Source: Bacteroidota bacterium (GTDB lineage Bacteria > Bacteroidota > Bacteroidia > Bacteroidales > Bacteroidaceae). Taken from it: a stretch of 64,000 nt of DNA. Under the pieces are notes generated by a model. The model was not told the DNA's origin. It worked only from the letters and a program-made list of their open reading frames with translations, and ran no database searches. This document shows, piece after piece, positions 44,714-53,636 of the stretch. Where the stretch lies: contig JAFABG010000040.1 of the NCBI GenBank assembly GCA_023426145.1, positions 124,001 through 188,000 of the forward strand, given 5' to 3'. The position numbers were made by a program, and so were the translations under genes. How positions within the stretch are numbered: position 1 is the stretch's first letter; each line of letters begins with the position of its first letter.

Positions 44714-46924
44714 TTAATTGGTTAATGTGGGTGTGTTGCTCATTTCAAATTCAACAGTAGCTCCGCTCATCATCTGTTCGTGAGTAAGGTAGGTTTTATC
44801 GTACGGTTGCCCGTTTATTTTAATTGAATGAATATAGATATTCTTCTTGCTCACTTTTGGGGCAAGTACGGTAAATGTCTTTCCATTTGCTAAATGTAGC
44901 TTCATCTCAGGGAATAGGGGAGTACCGATTTCGTATTTTCCACTTACTGGGTTGACCGGATAGAACCCCATTGCACTGAAAACGTACCATGCGGACATTT
45001 GTCCGCAGTCTTCATTACCACAAAGACCTGCCGGCTCATTCTTATATAGCTGGTTCATCACTTTTGCTACATACGCTTGGGTACGGTATTGTTGGCCTAT
45101 GGCATTGAAAAGATAGATAACGTGATGACTTGGTTCATTGCCGTGAGCATATTGCCCGATCATTCCTGTGCTGAAGATAGGAAGTTTATCATCGGCAGCC
45201 GGATGGTACGTAAACATGCTATCCAGCTTTTCTGCAAAGCGTTCTTTTCCTCCTACAAGTGTAATCAAACCATCAACGTCATGCTGTACAGACCAGAAAT
45301 ATTGCCAACCGTTACTTTCGCAGATATGTGGGGTGTATTCATCTGCTTTGAAGTCTTTGATAAATATTCCTTTATCGTCACGAGGTTGCATAAATGAAGT
45401 CGCTGGATTGTAAACGTTCTTATAGTTTTGTGAACGCTTATAGAACTCTTCTGCAAGCTGCTTTTTGCCCATCTTTTTAGCCATCAGATAAATACAGTAA
45501 TCGTCGAAGGCATATTCAAGTGTTTTTGAGAGTGACCAATTTTCAGCATTATAATGGTCGGTTACATTATAGGGAATATAACCTAACTCTTTATAGAGTC
45601 CGATGCCTCTGTAGTTACCCAGATTAGCAGTAGTTACGCAGGAAGCGAGTGCTTTTTCTGCATCAAAGTTGCCAATGCCTTTTAAGTAAGCGTCTACAAT
45701 AACAGGAACGGCATGGTAGCCTATCATCATGTCGGTTTCACTTCCGTAGAAATTCCACACAGGAAGACGCCCGTTCTGGTCGAAGAAGGCAATAAATGAT
45801 TTAATCATATCATTGACACGTTGAGGCTGGGTGTAAGTGAACAGTGGATGAGCGGCACGATAGGTGTCCCAAAGAGAGAATGTGCTGTAGTTCACCCAAC
45901 CGTCTGTGCGGTGGGTCTTTTTGTCGGGACCATAGTATGCACCATCTACATCACTGTAAATTGTTGGCGCAATCATCGTATGATATAAAGCTGTATAGAA
46001 GTTTACTTTGTCATCTTGGTTGTCTCCCTTTATTTCAATTTTTGCCAATTCACGGTTCCAATTGGCTTTAGTTTCTGCTAGATACTTATCGAAATTATCT
46101 TCAGGAACTTCTTTTCGTAGGTTTAAGGCTGCCCCTTTCATGCTAACACCAGAGATAGCAGTACTGACTAGAATCTGTTCTTGTTCTTGCGTTTTGAAGT
46201 CAAAACGGGCAATAGTGGCTGTGCCGATGCGTTGTTTATCTTTGAAGATGGCAGTAGTGTCCAGTTTCATTTTGAGGAAAGGCTTGGAGAAGCGCGTACA
46301 GAAATAAATGCGTTGGTCGCGTGCCCAACCATCAGAGTATCGGTAGCCCTGAATGGTCACGGAATCAACGATTTCAATATGTGAATCGTTCGTGAAATCC
46401 CAATTCATGGCTTTCTTTAAGTTTAAAAAGATTGCAGCATCGGCTTTAGGAAAAGTGTATCGTTGGATACCACAACGTTCAGTGGCGGTTAATTCGACTT
46501 TGATGTTGTAGTCTTTTAAGCGTACTTGATAGTAGCCTGCATAAGCACTCTCTTCATCATGTGAAAACTTGGAATAGATGCCGAGTGGCGCTTTTGCCTC
46601 TTTGTAAGGTAATGTGACTGGCATAAAAGAAATATCATATAGGTCGCCTGCTCCTGTTCCTGAGAGGTGAGTATGGCTGAATCCGGCGATAGTACTATCT
46701 GGATAATAATAGCCGGAGATACGATCCCAACCAGGAAGTCCATTATCCGGACTTAGTTGTACCATCCCAAAAGGGGCTTGAGCTCCAGGGTAAGTGTTTC
46801 CTGTGAAATCGGTGCCTATAAAAGGATTAACAAGTGTAGAGTAGTCAATTTTTGTTTGTGTGTGTTGGAGATTACAGGATGCACAAATGCAAACTATTAG
46901 CAGTAGGCAAATAGGTGTTTTCAT
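44714..46924 (-). CDS. GH92 alpha-mannosidase, lipoprotein
   Basis: 736 residues with a lipobox (CICASC near 12-17). GH92 motifs: NPFIGTDFTGNTYPGA near the N-terminus, catalytic ESNGWQYFW near 535, HGNEPSHH near 597, and GNEDCGQMSAWY near 635. It is the first gene of the minus-strand arm. A -7 box of the housekeeping type (46993-47000) precedes it, so the GH92, sigma and anti-sigma genes probably have basal expression. Its position corresponds to BT_3994 from memory. Confidence 0.94.
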   Translation of the reverse strand: MKTPICLLLIVCICASCNLQHTQTKIDYSTLVNPFIGTDFTGNTYPGAQAPFGMVQLSPDNGLPGWDRISGYYYPDSTIAGFSHTHLSGTGAGDLYDISFMPVTLPYKEAKAPLGIYSKFSHDEESAYAGYYQVRLKDYNIKVELTATERCGIQRYTFPKADAAIFLNLKKAMNWDFTNDSHIEIVDSVTIQGYRYSDGWARDQRIYFCTRFSKPFLKMKLDTTAIFKDKQRIGTATIARFDFKTQEQEQILVSTAISGVSMKGAALNLRKEVPEDNFDKYLAETKANWNRELAKIEIKGDNQDDKVNFYTALYHTMIAPTIYSDVDGAYYGPDKKTHRTDGWVNYSTFSLWDTYRAAHPLFTYTQPQRVNDMIKSFIAFFDQNGRLPVWNFYGSETDMMIGYHAVPVIVDAYLKGIGNFDAEKALASCVTTANLGNYRGIGLYKELGYIPYNVTDHYNAENWSLSKTLEYAFDDYCIYLMAKKMGKKQLAEEFYKRSQNYKNVYNPATSFMQPRDDKGIFIKDFKADEYTPHICESNGWQYFWSVQHDVDGLITLVGGKERFAEKLDSMFTYHPAADDKLPIFSTGMIGQYAHGNEPSHHVIYLFNAIGQQYRTQAYVAKVMNQLYKNEPAGLCGNEDCGQMSAWYVFSAMGFYPVNPVSGKYEIGTPLFPEMKLHLANGKTFTVLAPKVSKKNIYIHSIKINGQPYDKTYLTHEQMMSGATVEFEMSNTPTLTN

Positions 46925-46992
46925 CGGTTTACGGGTATTGGTGATTACTTATTTTGTTATTTGAAGGATAAGAAAAATAATTAATCTGTTTA

Positions 46993-47000
46993 CAAAGGTA
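46993..47000 (-). promoter_or_regulatory. -7 box for the GH92-sigma-anti-sigma operon
   Basis: TACCTTTG on the minus strand, 69 bases upstream of the first GH92 ATG. Confidence 0.5.
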
Positions 47001-47084
47001 GAAAAAAGTTGTGATAATAGGGCTTAGATACTGCGCTTTTTTGGTGATAGATAGGTGGTTATACCTCTTTTGTAATAAAAAGAA

Positions 47085-47176
47085 GGTGTGTCAAAACACT
47101 CCAAAACTGAAAAGTGCCCCCGCTACAGATGTCTGTGACGGGGGCACTTTTGTCAAGAAGAGAGTTATGACACACC
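47085..47176. repeat. 92-bp element with 9-bp terminal inverted repeats and internal hairpin
   Basis: Ends GGTGTGTCA (47085-47093) and TGACACACC (47168-47176). Inside is a 13-bp stem AAAAGTGCCCCCG / CGGGGGCACTTTT at 47110-47151. It may be a short non-autonomous element or simply the alaS terminator within a larger fold. The rest of 46925-47228 holds only the GH92 promoter box and no gene. Confidence 0.55.
47110..47151 (-). terminator. Candidate alaS terminator
   Basis: GC-rich 13-bp stem AAAAGTGCCCCCG / CGGGGGCACTTTT downstream of the alaS stop (47229). A T-rich context exists on both sides. Confidence 0.65.
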
Positions 47177-47228
47177 CTCTATATTATGCTTTAAAAAGCC
47201 TTAGCAGTTTCTGAATGCAAGTTTTTGG

Positions 47229-49847
47229 TTAGAGGCCTGCAAGTTCTAGTACTTTCTCAATAGCGGCATTTAGTCCGTCTACATTCTTACCTCCTGCTGT
47301 AGCGAAGTGAGGTTGACCACCACCGCCACCTTGAATCAGCTTGGCTGCTTCTTTCACTAAGTTACCTGCTTTAAGTCCACTGGCAACTAAATTATCACTC
47401 AACATAATTGTGAGCATAGGTTTAGCGTTATCAAGGCTTCCAGCTACAAAGAATAAGTTTTCTGTAATTTCACCACGAAGTTGGAACGCGATATTTTTAA
47501 CGACTTCAGCTGGCAGTGGAGCACAGAACTTGATTACTTTGATACCATTAACTTCTTGTATATTCTTAAGCAGTTTTTCTTTCAGGGAAGCTTCTTTTTC
47601 TTTCATATAGTCTTCAACCTGCTTTTTGAGCCCTGCATTTTCATCGATATATTTGCGAATCGCTATGCCGAGATCAGGTGCATTGTTGAAAAGCGACTTT
47701 AAATCACTTATCGTGTCTTGAACGGTATCAAGTAGTTCTTCTACTTTAGCTCCGCTATATGCTTCAATACGTCGTACACCCGCAGCAACTGAACTTTCGG
47801 AAATGATTTTAACCATACCGATGTTGCCAGTGGCAGCAACGTGAATACCTCCACAGAATTCGATTGAAGAACCGAACTGGATCACGCGTACTCTTTCACC
47901 ATATTTTTCACCGAATAAAGCTATTGCTCCGAGCTCCTTAGCCTCTTCAATAGGAATGTTACGGTATTCTTTCAAAGGAATATTAGCACGAATTTTAGCG
48001 TTGACCAAATGTTCCACTTTACGAATCTCTTCATCTGTTACTTTTTGGAAGTGAGAGAAGTCAAAGCGTAATGAATCTGGCGTTACTAATGAACCTTTCT
48101 GCTCAATATGTTCACCTAATACTTCACGCAAAGCTGAATCAAGTAAATGAGTTGCCGAGTGATTGGCTGCACAAGCTGCCCGTTTGTCGGTGTTTACACA
48201 AGCCATCATTGGCGCTTCCGGATGTTCGGGTAATTTCTTCGTAATATGTATCGGAAGATTATTTTCCTTTTTGGTGTCAATGACTTCAATGGTTTCAAAC
48301 TCGCTAACCAAAACACCTGTGTCACCTACCTGACCACCGCTTTCAGCATAGAATGGGGTAGAGTCAAGTACAATCTGATATAAGGTTTGGTTTTTCTGTT
48401 TGATTTGGCGATAACGCAGAATTGATGCTTCATATTCCGTGTAATCATAACCAACGAATTCAGTTGTTCCTTCTTTCAATGTAACCCAGTCTCCTGTTTC
48501 AATAGCGGCTGCATTGCGGGCACGTTGTTTTTGTTGTTGCATTTCTGCATTGAACTCTTCGATATTAACCGTCATTCCGTTTTCGCGAAGAATTAACTCC
48601 GTTAAGTCTAATGGGAAGCCGAAAGTATCGTATAAAGTAAATGCATCCTTACCGCTGATTTCTGTGTTTCCACCAGCTTTTGAATCTTCCATTGTTTTAT
48701 CTAACAGACGAATACCTGTTTCAAGTGTACGAAGGAAAGCTTCTTCTTCTTCTTTGATCACTTTTTCAATAAGGTCTTTCTGTGCAATTAGTTCCGGATA
48801 AGCCTCACCCATATTGTCAATCAATACAGGAAGCAATTTATACATAAACGACTGCTTTTGTCCAAGGAATGTATATCCGTAACGAACTGCACGACGCAGG
48901 ATTCGACGAATTACGTAACCTGCTTTAGCATTCGAAGGCAATTGCCCATCTGTAATAGAGAAAGCAATCGTACGAATGTGGTCAGCGATTACTCGCATTG
49001 CAATATCTTGCTGTTTATTTTTTCCGTACTCTGTCTCAGCCATCGCTGCAATAGCTTTTAACATGGGTTGGAATACGTCGGTATCGTAGTTAGAGGTTTT
49101 ACCTTGTAATGCCATGCAAAGACGTTCGAATCCCATACCGGTATCGATTACTTTAGCAGGAAGAGGTTCGAGGCTTCCATCAGCCTTGCGATTATATTGC
49201 ATGAATACAAGATTCCAAATCTCAATCACTTGAGGATGATCGTGATTAACTAGATCACGACCGGATACCTTAGCGCGTTCCTCTGCAGGGCGGAGATCGA
49301 TGTGAATTTCCGAACATGGTCCGCAAGGGCCTGTATCACCCATTTCCCAGAAGTTGTCGTGCTTATTGCCGTTAATGATGTGATCTTTTGGTAGATATTG
49401 TTCCCAGTATGCAGCTGCTTCGTCGTCACGACTTAGACCTTCTTCGGGACTTCCTTCAAATACGGTAGCATAAAGATATTCAGGATTTAGTTTCAACACT
49501 TCTACTAGATATTCCCACGCCCAATTGATCGCTTCTTTTTTGAAGTAATCACCGAAGGACCAGTTGCCTAGCATCTCGAACATGGTGTGGTGGTAAGTGT
49601 CGTGCCCAACTTCTTCCAAGTCATTATGTTTTCCGCTTACGCGCAGACATTTCTGAGAGTCCGCGACTCTGTGGTATTTGGCTGGGTGATTCCCCAAAAT
49701 AATATCTTTAAACTGGTTCATACCTGCGTTGGTAAACATCAGGGTCGGATCATCTTTTATCACCATCGGAGCCGAGGGAACAATGTGGTGTTCTTTCGAC
49801 TCAAAGAAATTCTTGAATGAATCTCTGATTTCTTTTGCAGTCAACAT
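47229..49847 (-). CDS. alaS: Alanine-tRNA ligase
   Basis: 872 residues, full length. Class II aminoacylation core (MFTNAGMNQFKDIILG near 32-47), an editing domain with zinc ligands HSATH near 560 and CGGIH near 664, and a C-terminal DHHA1 domain with the Gly-rich QGGGGGQPHFATAGG. It charges tRNA-Ala and edits Ser and Gly. The promoter box is at 49896-49903. Confidence 0.97.
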   Translation of the reverse strand: MLTAKEIRDSFKNFFESKEHHIVPSAPMVIKDDPTLMFTNAGMNQFKDIILGNHPAKYHRVADSQKCLRVSGKHNDLEEVGHDTYHHTMFEMLGNWSFGDYFKKEAINWAWEYLVEVLKLNPEYLYATVFEGSPEEGLSRDDEAAAYWEQYLPKDHIINGNKHDNFWEMGDTGPCGPCSEIHIDLRPAEERAKVSGRDLVNHDHPQVIEIWNLVFMQYNRKADGSLEPLPAKVIDTGMGFERLCMALQGKTSNYDTDVFQPMLKAIAAMAETEYGKNKQQDIAMRVIADHIRTIAFSITDGQLPSNAKAGYVIRRILRRAVRYGYTFLGQKQSFMYKLLPVLIDNMGEAYPELIAQKDLIEKVIKEEEEAFLRTLETGIRLLDKTMEDSKAGGNTEISGKDAFTLYDTFGFPLDLTELILRENGMTVNIEEFNAEMQQQKQRARNAAAIETGDWVTLKEGTTEFVGYDYTEYEASILRYRQIKQKNQTLYQIVLDSTPFYAESGGQVGDTGVLVSEFETIEVIDTKKENNLPIHITKKLPEHPEAPMMACVNTDKRAACAANHSATHLLDSALREVLGEHIEQKGSLVTPDSLRFDFSHFQKVTDEEIRKVEHLVNAKIRANIPLKEYRNIPIEEAKELGAIALFGEKYGERVRVIQFGSSIEFCGGIHVAATGNIGMVKIISESSVAAGVRRIEAYSGAKVEELLDTVQDTISDLKSLFNNAPDLGIAIRKYIDENAGLKKQVEDYMKEKEASLKEKLLKNIQEVNGIKVIKFCAPLPAEVVKNIAFQLRGEITENLFFVAGSLDNAKPMLTIMLSDNLVASGLKAGNLVKEAAKLIQGGGGGQPHFATAGGKNVDGLNAAIEKVLELAGL

Positions 49848-49895
49848 ATTCTTCTATATATCTATTGTTGAGGTTAATATTCTCAAAAAACTGTG

Positions 49896-49903
49896 CAAAG
49901 ATA
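49896..49903 (-). promoter_or_regulatory. -7 box for alaS
   Basis: TATCTTTG on the minus strand, 49 bases upstream of the alaS ATG. Confidence 0.5.
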
Positions 49904-49915
49904 GCTTGTTTTTAT

Positions 49916-49923
49916 TACTTTTG
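49916..49923 (+). promoter_or_regulatory. -7 box for the M23 peptidase gene
   Basis: TACTTTTG, 31 bases before the ATG at 49955; it rules out the longer start at 49835. Confidence 0.55.
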
Positions 49924-49954
49924 CCGTATTAACAAGCGAAATATTTCCAAAAAG

Positions 49955-50923
49955 ATGCGCAAAGTTTACTACATCTACAATCCAAGGACACAGACTTATG
50001 ATCGAATTTACCCCACTGTACGACAACGTGCTCTAAGCATATTGCGTCGGCTTTTTATTGGTATGGGACTTGGAGCTGGATGCTTTATAATCTTGCTACT
50101 AGTCTTCGGATCACCTTCTGAGAAAGAATTACGGACTGAGAATAGTCGTCTTTTGGCACAATATAATGTACTTTCCCGTCGTTTAGATGATGCAATGGGG
50201 GTGCTTCAAGATATTCAACAACGTGATGATAATTTGTATCGTGTTATTCTGCAGGCTGACCCTGTTTCTCCTGCCATACGTCAGGCAGGCTATGGAGGGA
50301 CTAATCGTTATGAGGAATTGATGGATCTGGCCAACTCCAAACTGGTGGTAAATACGACACAGAAATTGGATGTATTATCGAAGCAACTATATATTCAGTC
50401 TAAGTCTTTTGATGATGTAGTGGATATGTGTAAGAATCATGATGAGATGTTGAAGTGTGTGCCTGCCATTCAACCTATCTCTAACAAAGACCTTCGCCAA
50501 ACAGCTTCAGGATATGGGACGCGTATTGATCCTATTTATGGAACGACTAAGTTCCATGCAGGAATGGACTTTTCGGCTCACCCAGGAACTGATGTCTATG
50601 CGACAGGAGATGGAAAAGTGATAAAAGTTGGATGGGAAACGGGATATGGTAATACAATTGAGATTGATCATGGTTTCGGATATCGGACGATTTATGCACA
50701 TTTGCAAGGCTTTAAAGTAAAGACTGGAGCGAAAGTAGTACGTGGAGAAGTGATTGGAAAAGTCGGAAGTACTGGAAAAAGTACAGGTCCTCATTTACAT
50801 TATGAGGTACATGTTAGAGGAAAGGTGGTAAATCCTGTCAACTATTATTTCATGGACTTGAGCGCTGAAGATTACGAAAAGATGATTCAATTGGCTGCTA
50901 ACCATGGTAAGGTGTTCGATTAA
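49955..50923 (+). CDS. M23 family (LytM-type) metallopeptidase, membrane-anchored
   Basis: 322 residues from MRKVYYIYNP. One membrane helix lies near 29-50 (FIGMGLGAGCFIILLLVF), then a coiled-coil-like stretch (ENSRLLAQYNVLSRRLDDAM) and a C-terminal M23 domain with FHAGMD (HxxxD), IYAHLQG and GPHLHYEVH. All zinc ligands are present, so it is a likely periplasmic peptidoglycan endopeptidase. The frame is open 120 bases upstream, but that covers the promoter. A MerR-type gene follows after 18 bases. Confidence 0.92.
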   Translation: MRKVYYIYNPRTQTYDRIYPTVRQRALSILRRLFIGMGLGAGCFIILLLVFGSPSEKELRTENSRLLAQYNVLSRRLDDAMGVLQDIQQRDDNLYRVILQADPVSPAIRQAGYGGTNRYEELMDLANSKLVVNTTQKLDVLSKQLYIQSKSFDDVVDMCKNHDEMLKCVPAIQPISNKDLRQTASGYGTRIDPIYGTTKFHAGMDFSAHPGTDVYATGDGKVIKVGWETGYGNTIEIDHGFGYRTIYAHLQGFKVKTGAKVVRGEVIGKVGSTGKSTGPHLHYEVHVRGKVVNPVNYYFMDLSAEDYEKMIQLAANHGKVFD

Positions 50924-50941
50924 TCTCTAAAACTATTATTT

Positions 50942-51283
50942 ATGCTAAATACAGATAAAGAGCTAAAATTATATTACTCAATAGCTGAAGTCGCTGATAT
51001 GTTTGGCGTTAATGCTTCGTTACTTCGTTTTTGGGAAAAGGAATTTCCACAGATATCACCTAAAACTACAGGCAGAGGGGTGCGTCAATATCGTAAAGAA
51101 GATGTGGAAACCATTGGATTGATCTATCATTTGGTCAAGGAGAAAGGAATGACTCTCCCTGGTGCTAGGCAACGCTTAAAGGATAATAAAGAGGCTACTA
51201 TTCGTAATTATGAAATCGTGAGCCGATTGAAAGGAATTAAAGAGGAACTTTTGGCAATTAAAAAGGAACTAGATGAACGGTGA
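50942..51283 (+). CDS. MerR family transcriptional regulator
   Basis: 113 residues. The N-terminal winged-helix (YYSIAEVADMFGVNASLLRF, then RGVRQYRKEDVETIGLIY) is clear, and a short C-terminal coiled coil (LKGIKEELLAIKKELDER) replaces an effector domain. No cysteines for metal binding are visible in the tail. It lies in tandem with the M23 peptidase gene; this pair suggests a shared transcript, and the target is unknown. Confidence 0.9.
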   Translation: MLNTDKELKLYYSIAEVADMFGVNASLLRFWEKEFPQISPKTTGRGVRQYRKEDVETIGLIYHLVKEKGMTLPGARQRLKDNKEATIRNYEIVSRLKGIKEELLAIKKELDER

Positions 51284-51306
51284 ATAAACTGTATTCATCG
51301 TCCATC
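51272..51306. terminator. Candidate hairpin between merR-type gene and rsh
   Basis: Imperfect 15-bp stem GATGAACGGTGAATA / TATTCATCGTCCATC with loop AACTG; it contains the stop codon of the MerR gene. The T-run is poor. Confidence 0.35.
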
Positions 51307-51320
51307 TGTATAATGTGCCT

Positions 51321-53564
51321 TTATTCTTCAACTCGAGTTACTTGTTTTATATTCTGAACCTTTTTCAAGTTGTTACAGATTGATTTGACATCGTCAACAT
51401 CATGAACCCACAATTGTATTTTTCCTTCGAAAATACCATCATCAGTCTCAATAGCTAGCTTGCGAATATTGACATTAAGCTGTCTGGAAATAATTTGAGT
51501 TACTTCATTTAGCAATCCTACGCTATCAATGCCTTTAATGTATATATATACTAAGAAAGAAAGTTCTTTATGAGTATCCCATTCTGTGGCTAATATACGG
51601 TTCCCATAGCTACTTTTCAGTTTAGCCGCAACAGGGCATTGGCGCTTATGAATTATAATCTGATCGTTTTCGTCAATATAACCTAGTACATCATCTCCAG
51701 GGATAGGATGACAACATTGAGCCATGATGTATCTTTTTTGTAGGCTTTCTTCTGTTAACTTAAGAACTAACTTGGGATTAATCTTTTCTTTGTCATCGGT
51801 AGCTTTTTCTTCTATCTTCTCCTTGCTAGCATTTCCAAAAGAAAAGGTCAGATATTTCTTCCAATTGCTGGCTTGTTTTTCCTTTAGCTCATTTTTGTCA
51901 GCTTCACCAAGAGTGATAACTTTGCTACCTATAGCAATCAGTAGCTCTTCTTCGTTCTTAAAATTATGTAGCTTGCGTAGCTTTTCAACAATTTTATCTT
52001 CTGGTCGAATCTCTTCTTTTGTAAGAAATTCATTGAGTAGGTTTTCTCCGATCTTTTGATTTACCTTACGTTCTTTGCGTAGAATCGTAGCTATCTTAGC
52101 TCGCGCACGTGCTGTAGTAGCAAATATCTCCCATTGCGGTTGTACACGTTGAGATTTAGAAGTCAAAATTTCAACTTGATCACCACTTTCTAATTTATGG
52201 CTCAAAGGAACAAGTCTATGATTTACTTTCGCTCCTATACAATGGCTACCTATATCTGTGTGTAGTGAAAATGCAAAGTCTAAAGCTGTAGAGTTTTGAG
52301 GCATTGTTTTCAACTCACCTTTAGGAGTAAATACGAATATTTCTGAAGCAAAAAGATTTAATTTAATTGTATCAAGAAAGTCTATAGCATCAGGTTGAGG
52401 ATCATCTAATATTTCTTTGATTGTTTTCAGCCATTTTTCCAATTCTCCTTCATCTTCACTTCCTCCTCCTTCTTTGTATTTCCAATGAGCAGCGAAACCT
52501 TGCTCTGCTACATCATTCATTCGTTCACTACGGATTTGAACTTCTATCCATTGCCCGTTAGGACCCATGAGGGTCACATGTAGTGCCTGATAACCATTTG
52601 CTTTGGGGTGACTAACCCAATCGCGAAGGCGGTCTGGATGAGGTTTGTAGATTTTGGAGATAGATACATAGATGTCAAAGCAGTCATTAAGCTCTTCTTC
52701 AATATTATTAGGCTCAAAGATGATTCGAACGGCTAGCAAATCGTAGATTTCTTCGAAGGGAACATGCTTTGTTTGCATTTTATTCCATATCGAATAGATT
52801 GACTTAACGCGGGCTAGAATTCTATACTTAAGCCCCATTTTGTCTAATTGAACTCGTATAGGCTCTGTGAAGTTATTAAAGACTTTATCCCGTTCAGCAG
52901 CTGTAGCTGTTAGTTTTTCTTCTATCTCAATATATTCTTCGGGATGCTCATATTTAAAGCTAAGATTTTCTAGCTCTGTTTTTATTTTATATAAGCCAAG
53001 TCGATTGGCTAAAGGAGCGTAGATATAAAGAGTTTCTCCTGCAATTTTATATTGTTTATTGGGTAGCATGGAACCCAAAGTTCGCATATTGTGCAGGCGG
53101 TCGGCTATTTTAATAAGGATAACTCTAACATCATTTGACATGGTTAGTAGTAACTTCTTAAAGTTTTCCGCTTGGGCTGAAGCTCTATCCCCAAAGATAC
53201 CACCAGAAATCTTGGTTAATCCATCTACAATTTGGGCAATCTTAGTTCCAAATATATTTTCAATATCTTCCACTGTGTAGTCTGTATCCTCTACAACATC
53301 GTGTAGTAATGCAGCACAGATAGATGTGGAGCCAAGGCCTATCTCATTACACACGATTTTCGCTACTGCGATAGGATGCATTATATAAGGTTCGCCTGAA
53401 CGACGTTTAATGCCTTTGTGGGCCTGATTGGCAAAGTTGAATGCTTTTGTAATTATTTCAACCCTTTTGCGATGCTTTGTTTGGAGATAATCGTCCAGGA
53501 GTGCTTGAAATGCCTGCTCAATCATCTCTTCATCTGATAATTCTTTGGAAGTTATATTGTCCAT
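51321..53564 (-). CDS. rsh: Bifunctional (p)ppGpp synthetase/hydrolase (Rel/SpoT homologue)
   Basis: 747 residues from the ATG at 53564 (MDNITSKELS), which has AAAGGA upstream; the frame opens 20 codons earlier but crosses the promoter box. Domains in order: HD hydrolase (about 45-200, with ALLHDVVEDTD), synthetase (about 235-345, with EIYDLLAVRIIFE), TGS near 395-455, helical and conserved-Cys region (MAQCCHPIPGD), and a C-terminal ACT domain. Both catalytic halves look intact. It makes and degrades ppGpp in the stringent response. It is the last gene of the parAB cluster but has its own -7 box. Confidence 0.94.
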   Translation of the reverse strand: MDNITSKELSDEEMIEQAFQALLDDYLQTKHRKRVEIITKAFNFANQAHKGIKRRSGEPYIMHPIAVAKIVCNEIGLGSTSICAALLHDVVEDTDYTVEDIENIFGTKIAQIVDGLTKISGGIFGDRASAQAENFKKLLLTMSNDVRVILIKIADRLHNMRTLGSMLPNKQYKIAGETLYIYAPLANRLGLYKIKTELENLSFKYEHPEEYIEIEEKLTATAAERDKVFNNFTEPIRVQLDKMGLKYRILARVKSIYSIWNKMQTKHVPFEEIYDLLAVRIIFEPNNIEEELNDCFDIYVSISKIYKPHPDRLRDWVSHPKANGYQALHVTLMGPNGQWIEVQIRSERMNDVAEQGFAAHWKYKEGGGSEDEGELEKWLKTIKEILDDPQPDAIDFLDTIKLNLFASEIFVFTPKGELKTMPQNSTALDFAFSLHTDIGSHCIGAKVNHRLVPLSHKLESGDQVEILTSKSQRVQPQWEIFATTARARAKIATILRKERKVNQKIGENLLNEFLTKEEIRPEDKIVEKLRKLHNFKNEEELLIAIGSKVITLGEADKNELKEKQASNWKKYLTFSFGNASKEKIEEKATDDKEKINPKLVLKLTEESLQKRYIMAQCCHPIPGDDVLGYIDENDQIIIHKRQCPVAAKLKSSYGNRILATEWDTHKELSFLVYIYIKGIDSVGLLNEVTQIISRQLNVNIRKLAIETDDGIFEGKIQLWVHDVDDVKSICNNLKKVQNIKQVTRVEE

Positions 53565-53594
53565 ATTTGTTGTCCTTTCATTCGCTTCTTTTTG

Positions 53595-53602
53595 CAAAAA
53601 TA
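53595..53602 (-). promoter_or_regulatory. -7 box for rsh
   Basis: TATTTTTG on the minus strand, 31 bases upstream of the ATG at 53564. Confidence 0.55.
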
Positions 53603-53636
53603 AGCAAATTTGCGAATGATGCAAGCAAGAAGTTGC

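Noticed and set aside
46008..46307. Plus-strand frames inside the first GH92 gene
   Set aside because: Shadow frames of a well-conserved GH92 coding sequence; no ribosome-binding site or promoter.
49835..49954. Longer start of the second M23 peptidase
   Set aside because: The extension overlaps two promoter boxes and would put 40 odd residues before MRKVYYIYNP.
53565..53624. Longer Rsh start
   Set aside because: It crosses the TATTTTTG promoter box, and a ribosome-binding-like AAAGGA precedes the ATG at 53564.
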